Source: Puniceicoccales bacterium
GTDB lineage: Bacteria > Verrucomicrobiota > Verrucomicrobiia > Opitutales > JAIRKQ01
Assembly: GCA_031266155.1 (NCBI GenBank)
Contig: JAISBO010000034.1
Span: forward strand, 1-12,484
Length of the DNA stretch: 12,484 bases
Reading direction: 5' to 3'
Part shown: one piece after another, positions 1 through 6,067 of the stretch
How the letters are laid out: every line of letters starts with the position of its first letter
Numbering within the stretch: the first letter of the stretch is position 1
The notes under the pieces: model-generated
Seen by the model: only the letters and a program-made list of their open reading frames with translations
Told to the model about the DNA's origin: nothing
Database searches by the model: none
Position numbers and translations under genes: made by a program

Positions 1-1722
1 AAGGGCAATATGGTGCGTGAAATTGATGCTTTGGGAGGTGAAATGGCAATGAATGCGGATGCAACCGCCATTCAATTTCGACTTCTAAATCGTTCCAAGG
101 GAGCTGCGGTGCAGGGACCCCGTGCCCAGTGCGACAAAGATATGTATTCCCTGCGAATGAAACAAATCCTCACACGGGTGCCAAACAATTTATCAATCTT
201 CCAAGCAACCATCACCGGAATAATCGTGAAAGATGATAGGGTGATGGGAGTTTCCACCGATGCCGGCATGGAAATATTTTCCACAACGGTAGTACTAACC
301 AACGGGACGTTTTTACACGGGTTGATACACATAGGTAAGAATAAAATCCTGGGAGGGCGGCTGGGAGATTTCTCCGCCCAACACCTATCGAATAGCCTGT
401 CCGCCCACGGCATTAAAATTGATAGAATGAAAACGGGGACCCCGCCGCGGATTTTGGGGGCGTCAATCGACTTTTCTGCCTGTGAAGAACAACGTGGAGA
501 TGCCTCCCCATGCCTATTTGCCTTTTACGATACCCGGGACCAGGAAACATTCGACAAAATGTTTAATACAAAATTTGCCGGGGACATTAAAAACTGTGCC
601 ATCCTCGGCCCCAATTTTCACGGCCAGAAGTCCTGTTGGATTACCCATACCTCTTCTGCCACAAAAGAAATAATTTTGCACAATATTTCCCGTTCACCGC
701 TCTACTCGGGAGAAATCAAAGGTATCGGCCCGAGATATTGCCCAAGCATTGAAGATAAGTACGTAAATTTCCCCGACCACGATGAGCATCGATTGTTTTT
801 AGAACCGGAGGGGTATCATTCCGATGAGTGGTATATCAATGGTTTGTCGTCCAGCATGCCATTAGATGTTCAGCTGGAGATATTAAAAAGTATTCCAGCA
901 CTGAAAAATGCAAGTATGTTGCGCCCGGCCTATGCCGTGGAGTATGATTTTGCTCCACCGACACAGATCGATGCTACCCTACATTCGAAGGTTATAGAAA
1001 ATTTATTCTTTGCCGGCCAAATTAATGGCACGTCAGGCTATGAAGAAGCAGCGGGACAGGGGCTTGTAGCCGGGGTCAATGCTGGAAGAAAATCGTTGAG
1101 GCAGGAGATGATGGTATTGGGACGCCATGATGCCTACATAGGTGTATTGATCGATGATTTGGTCACAAAAGGAACATTTGAGCCCTATAGGATGTTTACG
1201 AGTAGGGCAGAACATAGGTTGCTATTAAATCATGGGAGTGCCGATGTCAGGCTGCTGGACTTTGCAGAAAAATTTAAGTTAATTGATGGAGCTAGAATCC
1301 GACGAACCCACGAAAAAATAGATAAAATAAATTCCTGGACAATGCGTCTACGCTCCGAAAAATTTGAAACAAAGACCATAGGAGATTGGCTCACGCAGGC
1401 ACGAAACCGGGATACCATTGGTTTCCCCAATGATTTTTACGATGAAACTCAGTCCGTACAAGATGAGGTGATTTATAGGATTACCTATTCGGGCTACCTC
1501 GAGCGTGAACGAAGAGCCATAGAAAAATTTTCAGAACTGGAACATGTTAAAATCCCCCCCACTTTCAGCTACAAAAGCGTAAAAAGTCTAAGCAACGAAA
1601 GCCGACAAAAGCTACAGCTTTATCAACCGCAAAACCTTGGCCAAGCTTCGAGAATTAGCGGTATCACGCCCGTCGACATTTCCCTGATTTTGGTAGCACT
1701 GGAAAAATCCAGGCGAAGCTGA
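1..1722 (+). CDS. mnmG: MnmG (GidA), tRNA wobble-uridine modification enzyme, 5'-truncated by window edge
   Basis: The FAD-dependent subunit of the MnmE-MnmG complex installs the carboxymethylaminomethyl group on U34 of certain tRNAs, in the cytoplasm. The reading frame is open from base 1, so the gene begins outside the window. By alignment from memory with E. coli MnmG (about 629 residues), roughly the first 55 residues are missing, including the FAD-binding GxGxxG and the CNPAIGG cysteine. Visible family blocks are KTGTPPR (near base 430), GPRYCPSIEDK with the second conserved cysteine (TGC at 739-741), FLEPEG, FFAGQINGTSGYEEA (from about 1006), EPYRMFTSRAE and, at the C-terminus, GQASRISGITP. 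Between the GD and ITHT blocks (about 496-655) the protein is some 20 residues longer than E. coli MnmG. The stop is TGA at 1720-1722. The apparent ATG at base 10 is internal. Identification is very secure. Confidence 0.97.
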   Translation, partial: KGNMVREIDALGGEMAMNADATAIQFRLLNRSKGAAVQGPRAQCDKDMYSLRMKQILTRVPNNLSIFQATITGIIVKDDRVMGVSTDAGMEIFSTTVVLTNGTFLHGLIHIGKNKILGGRLGDFSAQHLSNSLSAHGIKIDRMKTGTPPRILGASIDFSACEEQRGDASPCLFAFYDTRDQETFDKMFNTKFAGDIKNCAILGPNFHGQKSCWITHTSSATKEIILHNISRSPLYSGEIKGIGPRYCPSIEDKYVNFPDHDEHRLFLEPEGYHSDEWYINGLSSSMPLDVQLEILKSIPALKNASMLRPAYAVEYDFAPPTQIDATLHSKVIENLFFAGQINGTSGYEEAAGQGLVAGVNAGRKSLRQEMMVLGRHDAYIGVLIDDLVTKGTFEPYRMFTSRAEHRLLLNHGSADVRLLDFAEKFKLIDGARIRRTHEKIDKINSWTMRLRSEKFETKTIGDWLTQARNRDTIGFPNDFYDETQSVQDEVIYRITYSGYLERERRAIEKFSELEHVKIPPTFSYKSVKSLSNESRQKLQLYQPQNLGQASRISGITPVDISLILVALEKSRRS

Positions 1723-1917
1723 AACATGCTGTCACTCCATTGCATAGCCTAAAACTTGCCAACGCAGGCCAGTTAATCAAAGATCCAAAAAGGTTAAAAG
1801 ATTTTTTGAACCATGGGAGATTCCAAAACTCCTCCTGCCCATCTATAAAATTTTCCTATGCCGAAAGTGCTTTGGGGTTACCTTGCTCTCTTTTCGATTT
1901 TTCAACCGTAGGAAAGC
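1723..1917. other. Spacer between convergent mnmG and the 95-residue gene, with a weak inverted repeat
   Basis: No convincing gene is seen. ATGGG at 1813-1817 and CCCAT at 1838-1842 form an inverted repeat with a further GGAG/CTCC possibility inside. On the minus strand it is followed by a T-rich tract, so it might end transcription of the small gene. The stem is short and interrupted, so this is only a suggestion. Confidence 0.25.
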
Positions 1918-2205
1918 CTAGCAGCTTACTTCTCTCAGCATGTCTTCCTGTTGACATATGTCCTGCTTAATTGCTTCGAGTCGAATTTGTTCGGGAGTTT
2001 TATGGAAAGCGGCATGTATCATCTCTGCCATAGCTAATGCATTGAATAGACGCATTAGTGTTTTCAATAAAAGTTTCCTTGGCTCATGCAATTTGCTAAT
2101 CCTTGCCCTAGGGTTATTTATTGTTTTTCCTCTGAAAAATCCCCGCTGCCTTACCGAGACGACATTGCCTATATTTTCAGAACTATCAATAACATTGCTT
2201 TTCAT
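1918..2205 (-). CDS. Small basic protein of unknown function, 95 residues
   Basis: I do not recognise this protein. It is taken as real because its ATG (2203-2205) is preceded on the minus strand by AAGGAGA at five-base spacing, the best Shine-Dalgarno site in the window, and because codon choice looks normal for the region. Residues 1-20 are polar. Residues 18-50 are rich in Arg and Lys (RQRGFFRGK, NPRARISK, EPRKLLLK). Residues 42-68 look like an amphipathic or weakly hydrophobic helix (LLLKTLMRLFNALAMAEMIHAAF). The tail from 70 on is charged and could be helical, with cysteines at 84 and 95. No signal peptide or clear membrane span is seen. It stands alone, divergent from the envelope gene at 2348 and convergent with mnmG. 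An AT-rich region upstream could hold its promoter, but no good -35/-10 pair stands out. It could be a small nucleic-acid-binding or membrane-associated protein; neither is shown. Confidence 0.6.
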   Translation of the reverse strand: MKSNVIDSSENIGNVVSVRQRGFFRGKTINNPRARISKLHEPRKLLLKTLMRLFNALAMAEMIHAAFHKTPEQIRLEAIKQDICQQEDMLREVSC

Positions 2206-2209
2206 AAAA

Positions 2210-2216
2210 TCTCCTT
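2210..2216 (-). promoter_or_regulatory. Strong ribosome binding site of the 95-residue gene
   Basis: On the minus strand AAGGAGA lies five bases before the ATG at 2205. It is unusually close to consensus compared with other starts here (metG, lptC and the 264-residue gene show little or none), and it is the main reason for accepting the small gene and its start. Confidence 0.7.
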
Positions 2217-2335
2217 TCTAAAAGTAGAAACATATAAAAACGAAAAATACAAGCAAAAATTACAAATAAAAAAATAATATTCACGCGGTTTATTCAAAAT
2301 AACAAAAAATTCTAGGAAAAAGATAAAAGTTTTTA

Positions 2336-2341
2336 TATAAT
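2336..2341 (+). promoter_or_regulatory. Consensus -10 box (TATAAT) directly ahead of the 264-residue gene
   Basis: A perfect TATAAT ends seven bases before the GTG start at 2348. Transcription from it would be expected to begin at or within a base or two of the start codon, giving a leaderless mRNA. No recognisable -35 box lies 16-18 bases upstream, so the call rests on the -10 alone in AT-rich sequence. Confidence 0.4.
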
Positions 2342-2347
2342 GTTGTC

Positions 2348-3142
2348 GTGTCTAAGCATAAGAAGTTTTTTTTATTTTTTGGAGTTGTTTTGATTCTTTG
2401 CAGCCTATGGGGCATTGTCTCTTTGAAGAAAAACAAAAATCATTTAAATATGCAGTTGGATGTTGAAAATCAGAAAAAGACGGAGGAGGAAGGTTTAACA
2501 CTTTTGTCTTTTACCAAAAAGGACTTTCCCTGGACCCAAGGCTTGAAAAAAGATAAATCTCCCATTGAGTTTGATCTATTTACGTGCCCATCCGTGTACA
2601 GCGAAGGCGGCAAAACAATAGTTAGAACCCATGACGTTCTTATGGTGGATGATACTTTCCCTCTATATCTGTCTGAGGTTAGAGATAAGCCCTATCGGAT
2701 AAGGGTGGAAGGATATTCGCAGTCCAAAGACAATGGTAAAACCATTGTCATGTTTAAGGATATTGAAACGGAAAAATATGGTGAATGTGCCGTCGGGGAC
2801 AAATGTGCAGATCTAAAAATACGAGTAATCGGGTTTGATGTACAAGGATACGAAAAAGATGGTGTCTACTACGAATTTCCTGTGGCTACGATCAACGATG
2901 ATATTTTGAAAAAGGAAATCGTTTTGACCAATGAACAGAAATTTTTAGACGATGAATATCTTCTCGTCATAAAAGATTTCAGCGGGAACGAATATATTTT
3001 TTCTAATATCGGTGACACCATGCAAATTGGAGAAGCAGCCTGTAAACTGTCTTCATTTAGCAAAAAAGAGGGTATCGCTAAATTATCATTAAAAGATGCC
3101 AATGGACATGAGTTTAACAAAACCATACACCTAATCCGCTAG
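2348..3142 (+). CDS. Single-pass, membrane-anchored envelope protein of unknown function, 264 residues
   Basis: The start is GTG at 2348. An in-frame TAA at 2324-2326 rules out a longer protein, and no in-frame ATG precedes the hydrophobic segment. Residues 1-6 are basic and 7-26 form one membrane span. The rest is soluble and probably periplasmic: a Lys/Glu-rich linker (about 27-70), then FDLFTCP (75-81) and a beta-rich part with PLYLSEVRDKPYRIRVEGY (about 105-123) and ECAVGDKC (146-153). Cysteines at 80, 147, 153 and 232 could form disulfides. LILC at 15-18 is a poor lipobox. From memory, verrucomicrobial genomes carry anchored proteins with a similar FDLFTPP...PYRLQLVGY layout, some near type IV pilus-like genes; I cannot verify membership. 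No Shine-Dalgarno site is visible. No pilus gene is adjacent here. Confidence 0.85.
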   Translation: MSKHKKFFLFFGVVLILCSLWGIVSLKKNKNHLNMQLDVENQKKTEEEGLTLLSFTKKDFPWTQGLKKDKSPIEFDLFTCPSVYSEGGKTIVRTHDVLMVDDTFPLYLSEVRDKPYRIRVEGYSQSKDNGKTIVMFKDIETEKYGECAVGDKCADLKIRVIGFDVQGYEKDGVYYEFPVATINDDILKKEIVLTNEQKFLDDEYLLVIKDFSGNEYIFSNIGDTMQIGEAACKLSSFSKKEGIAKLSLKDANGHEFNKTIHLIR

Positions 3143-3242
3143 ACCCGAGGCTATGCATTGTTTTTGGGGAAATACCGGGTGAATGAATCTTTTCTAATGC
3201 TCCTTTCGACATTTCCCTATTCCTCTGCCAGTTCCAACGTTA

Positions 3243-3332
3243 TGGCGGAGAGAGAGGGATTCGAACCCACGGTGCCGTTGCCAGCACTTCGGTTTTCAAG
3301 ACCGACGCAATAAACCACTCTGCCACCTCTCC
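3243..3332 (-). tRNA. tRNA-Ser (anticodon UGA)
   Basis: Read on the minus strand, the 90-base sequence folds as a class II tRNA. It has acceptor GGAGAGG against TCTCTCC with G73 and an encoded CCA, a D-arm GCA/TGC, and anticodon stem TCGGT/ACCGA with loop CTTGAAA (anticodon TGA). The long variable arm GTGCTG-GCAA-CGGCAC is typical of tRNA-Ser. The T-loop TTCGAAT is standard. Two blemishes are a G-U pair at 7-66 and a U-U mismatch in the second T-stem pair, neither fatal. It lies about 110 bases downstream of rdgB on the same strand. A degenerate copy lies upstream of rdgB. Confidence 0.95.
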
Positions 3333-3347
3333 TTCCCTTGAGCGTTC

Positions 3348-3377
3348 TTCATATTCAATATGGTCACAAAATGTCGA
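3348..3377 (-). promoter_or_regulatory. Candidate promoter of tRNA-Ser
   Basis: On the minus strand TCGACA (3372-3377, one mismatch from TTGACA) is followed after 18 bases by TATGAA (3348-3353, four of six matches to TATAAT), about 15 bases before the mature tRNA 5' end. The 15-base block around the -35 (3364-3378) is identical in the degenerate copy at 4196-4210, which supports it as a functional element. Confidence 0.4.
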
Positions 3378-3441
3378 GTTAATTTTTATGGGTGTTCGGG
3401 AAACAAAGTCTCTTCTTTGTCTGATTCTTGTTCGAACGGCA

Positions 3442-4035
3442 TCATACCACCAACCCTTCGCTTTTCGCAAAATTAAGCCATTGCTGGATGGCACGCCCTC
3501 GAGAAGAGTTCCATTCCCACTCCTCTCGAGATAATTCCGAAAAGGGTTTGTGGAGACCGTGGGGCCAAAAAACGTCCCGGTATCCGTCGTTGTCTATTTT
3601 TTCGGTTCTAGGAGGAAAAATAAAATCCCCCACAACATCTCCTTGGACAACATACTGCCTTTCCTCATCGACGTAGGCCAGGGCCGTAGAAAACGTGGCC
3701 GACTTATCACGGTACGATTCTAGCTTTTCTGCCACTAGCAGCTTGGCTTTTTGAAAATCTCGAGAAACTCCAGCAATGCGGGCGGAATGAACGCCTGGGA
3801 ATCCCCCCAAAGCGTGTATAAAAAAGCCCGTATCATCGGAAAGGGTCGGCAGTCCCGTTTGCTGAAAATAGTGACGAGCCTTGAGCAAGGCATTTCCTTT
3901 TAGATCTTCTTCTGTTTCTTCAGGCTCTGTGGTTTCAACGTCGCAAAGAGTCACGAAAGTTTGTTGTCGAAAAAAATCGTAAGACGTAAAATCTTGGATT
4001 TTTTTGTTGTTTGTTGTTCCAAGGAGAATTTTCAT
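3442..4035 (-). CDS. rdgB: RdgB/HAM1-type non-canonical purine NTP pyrophosphatase, 197 residues
   Basis: The family hydrolyses dITP, XTP and ITP to monophosphates, keeping deaminated purines out of DNA and RNA. Length equals E. coli RdgB. Visible family features are TTNNKK (7-12), ETEEDLKGNALLKA (40-53), the catalytic acidic SDDTGF (66-71) and GGFPGVHSAR (77-86). The C-terminal base-recognition part departs from the family. The usual GFGYDPxF is NDGYRDVFWP (149-158) and the usual SHRxxA is SSRGRA (177-182), losing the His. The start is the ATG at 4033-4035, where E. coli-like sequence begins (MKILLGTTNNKK); AAAGGA lies about 12 bases upstream. The frame stays open to an ATG at 4317, but that extension translates a tRNA copy and is not expected to be protein. 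It is flanked by tRNA-Ser sequences on both sides and probably transcribed through the upstream one. Confidence 0.9.
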   Translation of the reverse strand: MKILLGTTNNKKIQDFTSYDFFRQQTFVTLCDVETTEPEETEEDLKGNALLKARHYFQQTGLPTLSDDTGFFIHALGGFPGVHSARIAGVSRDFQKAKLLVAEKLESYRDKSATFSTALAYVDEERQYVVQGDVVGDFIFPPRTEKIDNDGYRDVFWPHGLHKPFSELSREEWEWNSSRGRAIQQWLNFAKSEGLVV

Positions 4036-4072
4036 AATAATTTTTTTTCCTTTTGAACTTAGATTTTTGCTC

Positions 4073-4162
4073 TGGCGAAGAGAAAGGTTCAAAACCACGG
4101 TGCCGTTTGACGGCACTTTGGTTTTCAAGGCCGACGCAATAAGCCGCTCTGCCACGCTCTTC
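4073..4162 (-). pseudogene. Degenerate second copy of tRNA-Ser(UGA)
   Basis: This 90-base relative of the tRNA at 3243-3332 keeps the CTTGAAA anticodon loop, D-arm, G73 and CCA. Its variable arm pairs better than the intact one (GTGCCGT-CAA-ACGGCAC). In the acceptor stem G2-C71 has become A2-T71, so pairing survives. Defects are a broken seventh acceptor pair, one extra base before the D-arm, two mismatches in the anticodon stem, and a shortened T-arm in which the invariant TTC is TTT. A working elongator tRNA is unlikely. It ends 37 bases upstream of the rdgB ATG and is likely part of the rdgB leader. Confidence 0.75.
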
Positions 4163-4240
4163 TCCCTTTGAGCGTCCTTGATATTTTCAATGCGATCACA
4201 AAATGTCGAGTCAAAAGTTTTACGGGTGTTTTCGGAAAAA
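4073..4240 (-). repeat. Direct repeat copy 2: degenerate tRNA-Ser plus 5' flank
   Basis: Partner of the repeat at 3243-3404. Downstream of the CCA end the two copies have nothing in common. On the 5' side similarity runs through the promoter-like block at 4196-4210 and fades in a T-rich tract near 4240. Confidence 0.8.
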
Positions 4241-4534
4241 AATTTTTTCGATGAAATAGAAAAACTATGGTTCTTCCGTTTGTTGTCGTCTTTGGAAGGC
4301 ATAGACAAATAATTCATTTTGAACTTTCTGTCAACATCCTAACGTTGTCGATGGCTGGAAGCTAGTGCCTATGGTATGCTCCTTGCGTAAACATAGGGCC
4401 AAAAGTAGCTGTCGTTAAAAGATTTTTCTGATGCAATCAGGGTTTGATGATTTTGAAAAAATGGAATTGTAAAGATAGGATTCCTCGCAATAGTTGCACA
4501 AAACTTATAAGGTAAACAATAATTACAAAAATAA
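4241..4534. other. Intergenic region upstream of metG and rdgB, with two hairpins
   Basis: No gene is seen. At 4367-4399 CCTATG (4368-4373) pairs with CATAGG (4392-4397), and inside it TATGC (4375-4379) pairs with GCGTA (4385-4389, one G-T) around a five-base loop, making one longish interrupted stem. At 4428-4440 CTGAT/ATCAG forms a small hairpin with loop GCA. Neither is followed by a T-run in a direction that would suggest a terminator. They may lie in the metG leader or upstream of its promoter. Confidence 0.35.
4306..4334 (-). promoter_or_regulatory. Possible promoter for the pseudo-tRNA/rdgB unit
   Basis: On the minus strand a perfect TTGACA (4329-4334) is followed after 17 bases by TATTTG (4306-4311), a weak -10. 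Transcripts would carry a leader of some 260 bases that includes the degenerate tRNA before rdgB. The TCGACA block at 4203-4209 is an alternative, nearer promoter. Confidence 0.25.
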
Positions 4535-6067
4535 ATGAAAAAAGTATATATTACAACGGCCATAGATTACGCCAATGGGAAGCCTCACATTGGGCATGCC
4601 TATGAAAAAATTTTAGCGGATACGATATCTCGCATGTTTCGGTTGCAAAACCTGGATGTGCAATTTATGACAGGATTAGATGAACACGGTTTAAAAGTGA
4701 GTCAATCCGCTGCCAAAGCAGGGGTTCCAGAACAAATTCACTGCGATAACATTGCCGAAGACTTCAAAAATCTATGTAAAAATTTAAACATTAAATACGA
4801 CCGGTATATTCGAACGACGGAGAGTGAACACAAACAAATTGTCCGCGAGTGTTTACAAAAATTATACGACGATGGGCAAATTTATAGGGCCGATTATTCC
4901 GGGCTGTATAGCAAAACTGCCGAACGGTTCGTCCTTGAAAAGGATAAAATCGATGGCAAATGGCCGACAGATTATGGAGAAATCATCGAAATATCAGAGA
5001 CAAATTATTTTTTCCGACTTAGGGAATATCAGGGATGGTTGATAAATTATATGGAAGCTCACCCGGAATTTATATTTCCCGCATTCCGGGCAAAGCAAGT
5101 TTTGGAGTTTCTCAAGGAACCCATAAATGACCTATGTATTTCCCGGCCGAAAAATCGGCTATCCTGGGGAATAGAACTGCCATTCGATTCGGAATATGTA
5201 ACCTACGTTTGGTTTGATGCTCTCATAAATTATATAACGGGAGCCAATTACTTGGATAAAACATTTACCAACTATTGGCCGGCAGATTACCACATTATCG
5301 GGAAGGATATCCTCGTACCAGCCCATGCGGTCTACTGGCCAATAATGTTACATGCCCTTCACATCGAATTGCCCAAAACCCTATTGGTTCACGGATGGTG
5401 GTTGGTTTCCGGCGAGAAAATGTCGAAGAGTGCAGGCAATATCGTGGACCCGTTGGAGTGTGCAGAAAAATTTGGAGTGGATGCCTTCCGCTACTATCTA
5501 ATGCGTGAAATGACCATAGGCCAAGATGGCGATTTTTCACTGGATAGGTTTATAACTCGATATACAGGGGACCTGGCGAATGATTTGGGGAACCTGCTTA
5601 GCCGTCTACTAAATATGGGACATAGGTATTGCGATGGAACGATAAAAGAAATCATCAAAAGCGAAGGCCTCGAAGAGGACCTTCGAAATTTGTGGCAATC
5701 GGCAATTCCTGAAATCATTTCTCTGTACAATGAATTTGCATTCCATTCGGCCCTTGAAAAATTGTTTCTGTGCATAAAAGTGGTCAATGGGTACGTTGAA
5801 AATCGTTCACCATGGAAGTTGGCAAAGTCTGGCAAAGAGGATGATAAACAGCTAATCGACACAACCATCGCCATGGCTGCTGAATGTGTCCGGTTAGCTG
5901 CGATTTTGCTATCACCCGTAATGCCAACAACGTCGCAGCAAATATTGTCCATTCTTGGATGTCCAACATCCATAAACTGGAATACGGATGTTAAATTTGG
6001 CAATTCACTTACTGGAAACAAATTGGGAGAACAAATTATCCTGTTCCCAAAAATTGAAGAAGTATGA
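4535..6067 (+). CDS. metG: Methionyl-tRNA synthetase, 510 residues
   Basis: Charges tRNA-Met in the cytoplasm. This is a class I synthetase with HIGH at 18-21 (KPHIGHAYEK), FMTGLDEHG (44-52), and HGWW followed by KMSKS at 295-299. The helical anticodon-binding domain follows, with LANDLGNLLSRLL and the conserved SPWKLAK (425-431) used in CAU recognition. The connective segment at about 118-160 has none of the CxxC zinc knuckles of E. coli-type enzymes (YSGLYSKTAERF replaces the cysteine-bearing stretch). There is no C-terminal EMAP/Trbp111-like dimerisation domain; the protein ends just after the anticodon domain. The start is the ATG at 4535, where family similarity begins; only a distant AAGG at 4509 could serve as ribosome binding site. 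The TGA stop overlaps the next gene's ATG. Confidence 0.97.
   Translation: MKKVYITTAIDYANGKPHIGHAYEKILADTISRMFRLQNLDVQFMTGLDEHGLKVSQSAAKAGVPEQIHCDNIAEDFKNLCKNLNIKYDRYIRTTESEHKQIVRECLQKLYDDGQIYRADYSGLYSKTAERFVLEKDKIDGKWPTDYGEIIEISETNYFFRLREYQGWLINYMEAHPEFIFPAFRAKQVLEFLKEPINDLCISRPKNRLSWGIELPFDSEYVTYVWFDALINYITGANYLDKTFTNYWPADYHIIGKDILVPAHAVYWPIMLHALHIELPKTLLVHGWWLVSGEKMSKSAGNIVDPLECAEKFGVDAFRYYLMREMTIGQDGDFSLDRFITRYTGDLANDLGNLLSRLLNMGHRYCDGTIKEIIKSEGLEEDLRNLWQSAIPEIISLYNEFAFHSALEKLFLCIKVVNGYVENRSPWKLAKSGKEDDKQLIDTTIAMAAECVRLAAILLSPVMPTTSQQILSILGCPTSINWNTDVKFGNSLTGNKLGEQIILFPKIEEV

Larger units (their letters stand above)
3243..3404 (-). repeat. Direct repeat copy 1: tRNA-Ser plus its 5' flank
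   Basis: This copy matches 4073-4240 in the same orientation. Similarity stops sharply at the tRNA 3' CCA end but continues some 70 bases beyond the tRNA 5' end. Shared blocks include CTTGAAAACC, TTATTGCGTCGG, ACGCTCAA, CTCGACATTTTGTGA and a diverged ACACCC-rich end. The two copies bracket rdgB. Confidence 0.85.

Noticed and set aside
1740..1970. 76-codon plus-strand frame after mnmG
   Set aside because: It has a TTG start without a ribosome site, low-complexity composition, and overlaps the better-supported minus-strand small gene.
3144..3180. Terminator after the 264-residue gene from ACCCG/CGGGT
   Set aside because: The stem is only five pairs with a loop of 27 bases and no clean T-run follows.
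3240..3494. 84-codon frame running across tRNA-Ser on the minus strand
   Set aside because: Its C-terminal part (EGEVAEWFIASVLKTE) is the typical false translation of a tRNA-Ser gene, and its start overlaps the end of rdgB.
3243..4240. Integrated mobile element bounded by tRNA attachment repeats
   Set aside because: The repeats include the whole tRNA and its promoter side, the interval is under 1 kb, and its only gene is housekeeping rdgB; there is no integrase or phage gene.
4036..4317. 94-codon N-terminal extension of RdgB from an ATG at 4317
   Set aside because: The extension is open in frame but translates the degenerate tRNA-Ser copy and its promoter-like flank. RdgB family similarity begins exactly at the ATG at 4035, giving the normal length.
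4318..4534. T-box riboswitch upstream of metG
   Set aside because: No T-box core sequence or terminator/antiterminator pair with a T-run was found; only generic hairpins are present.
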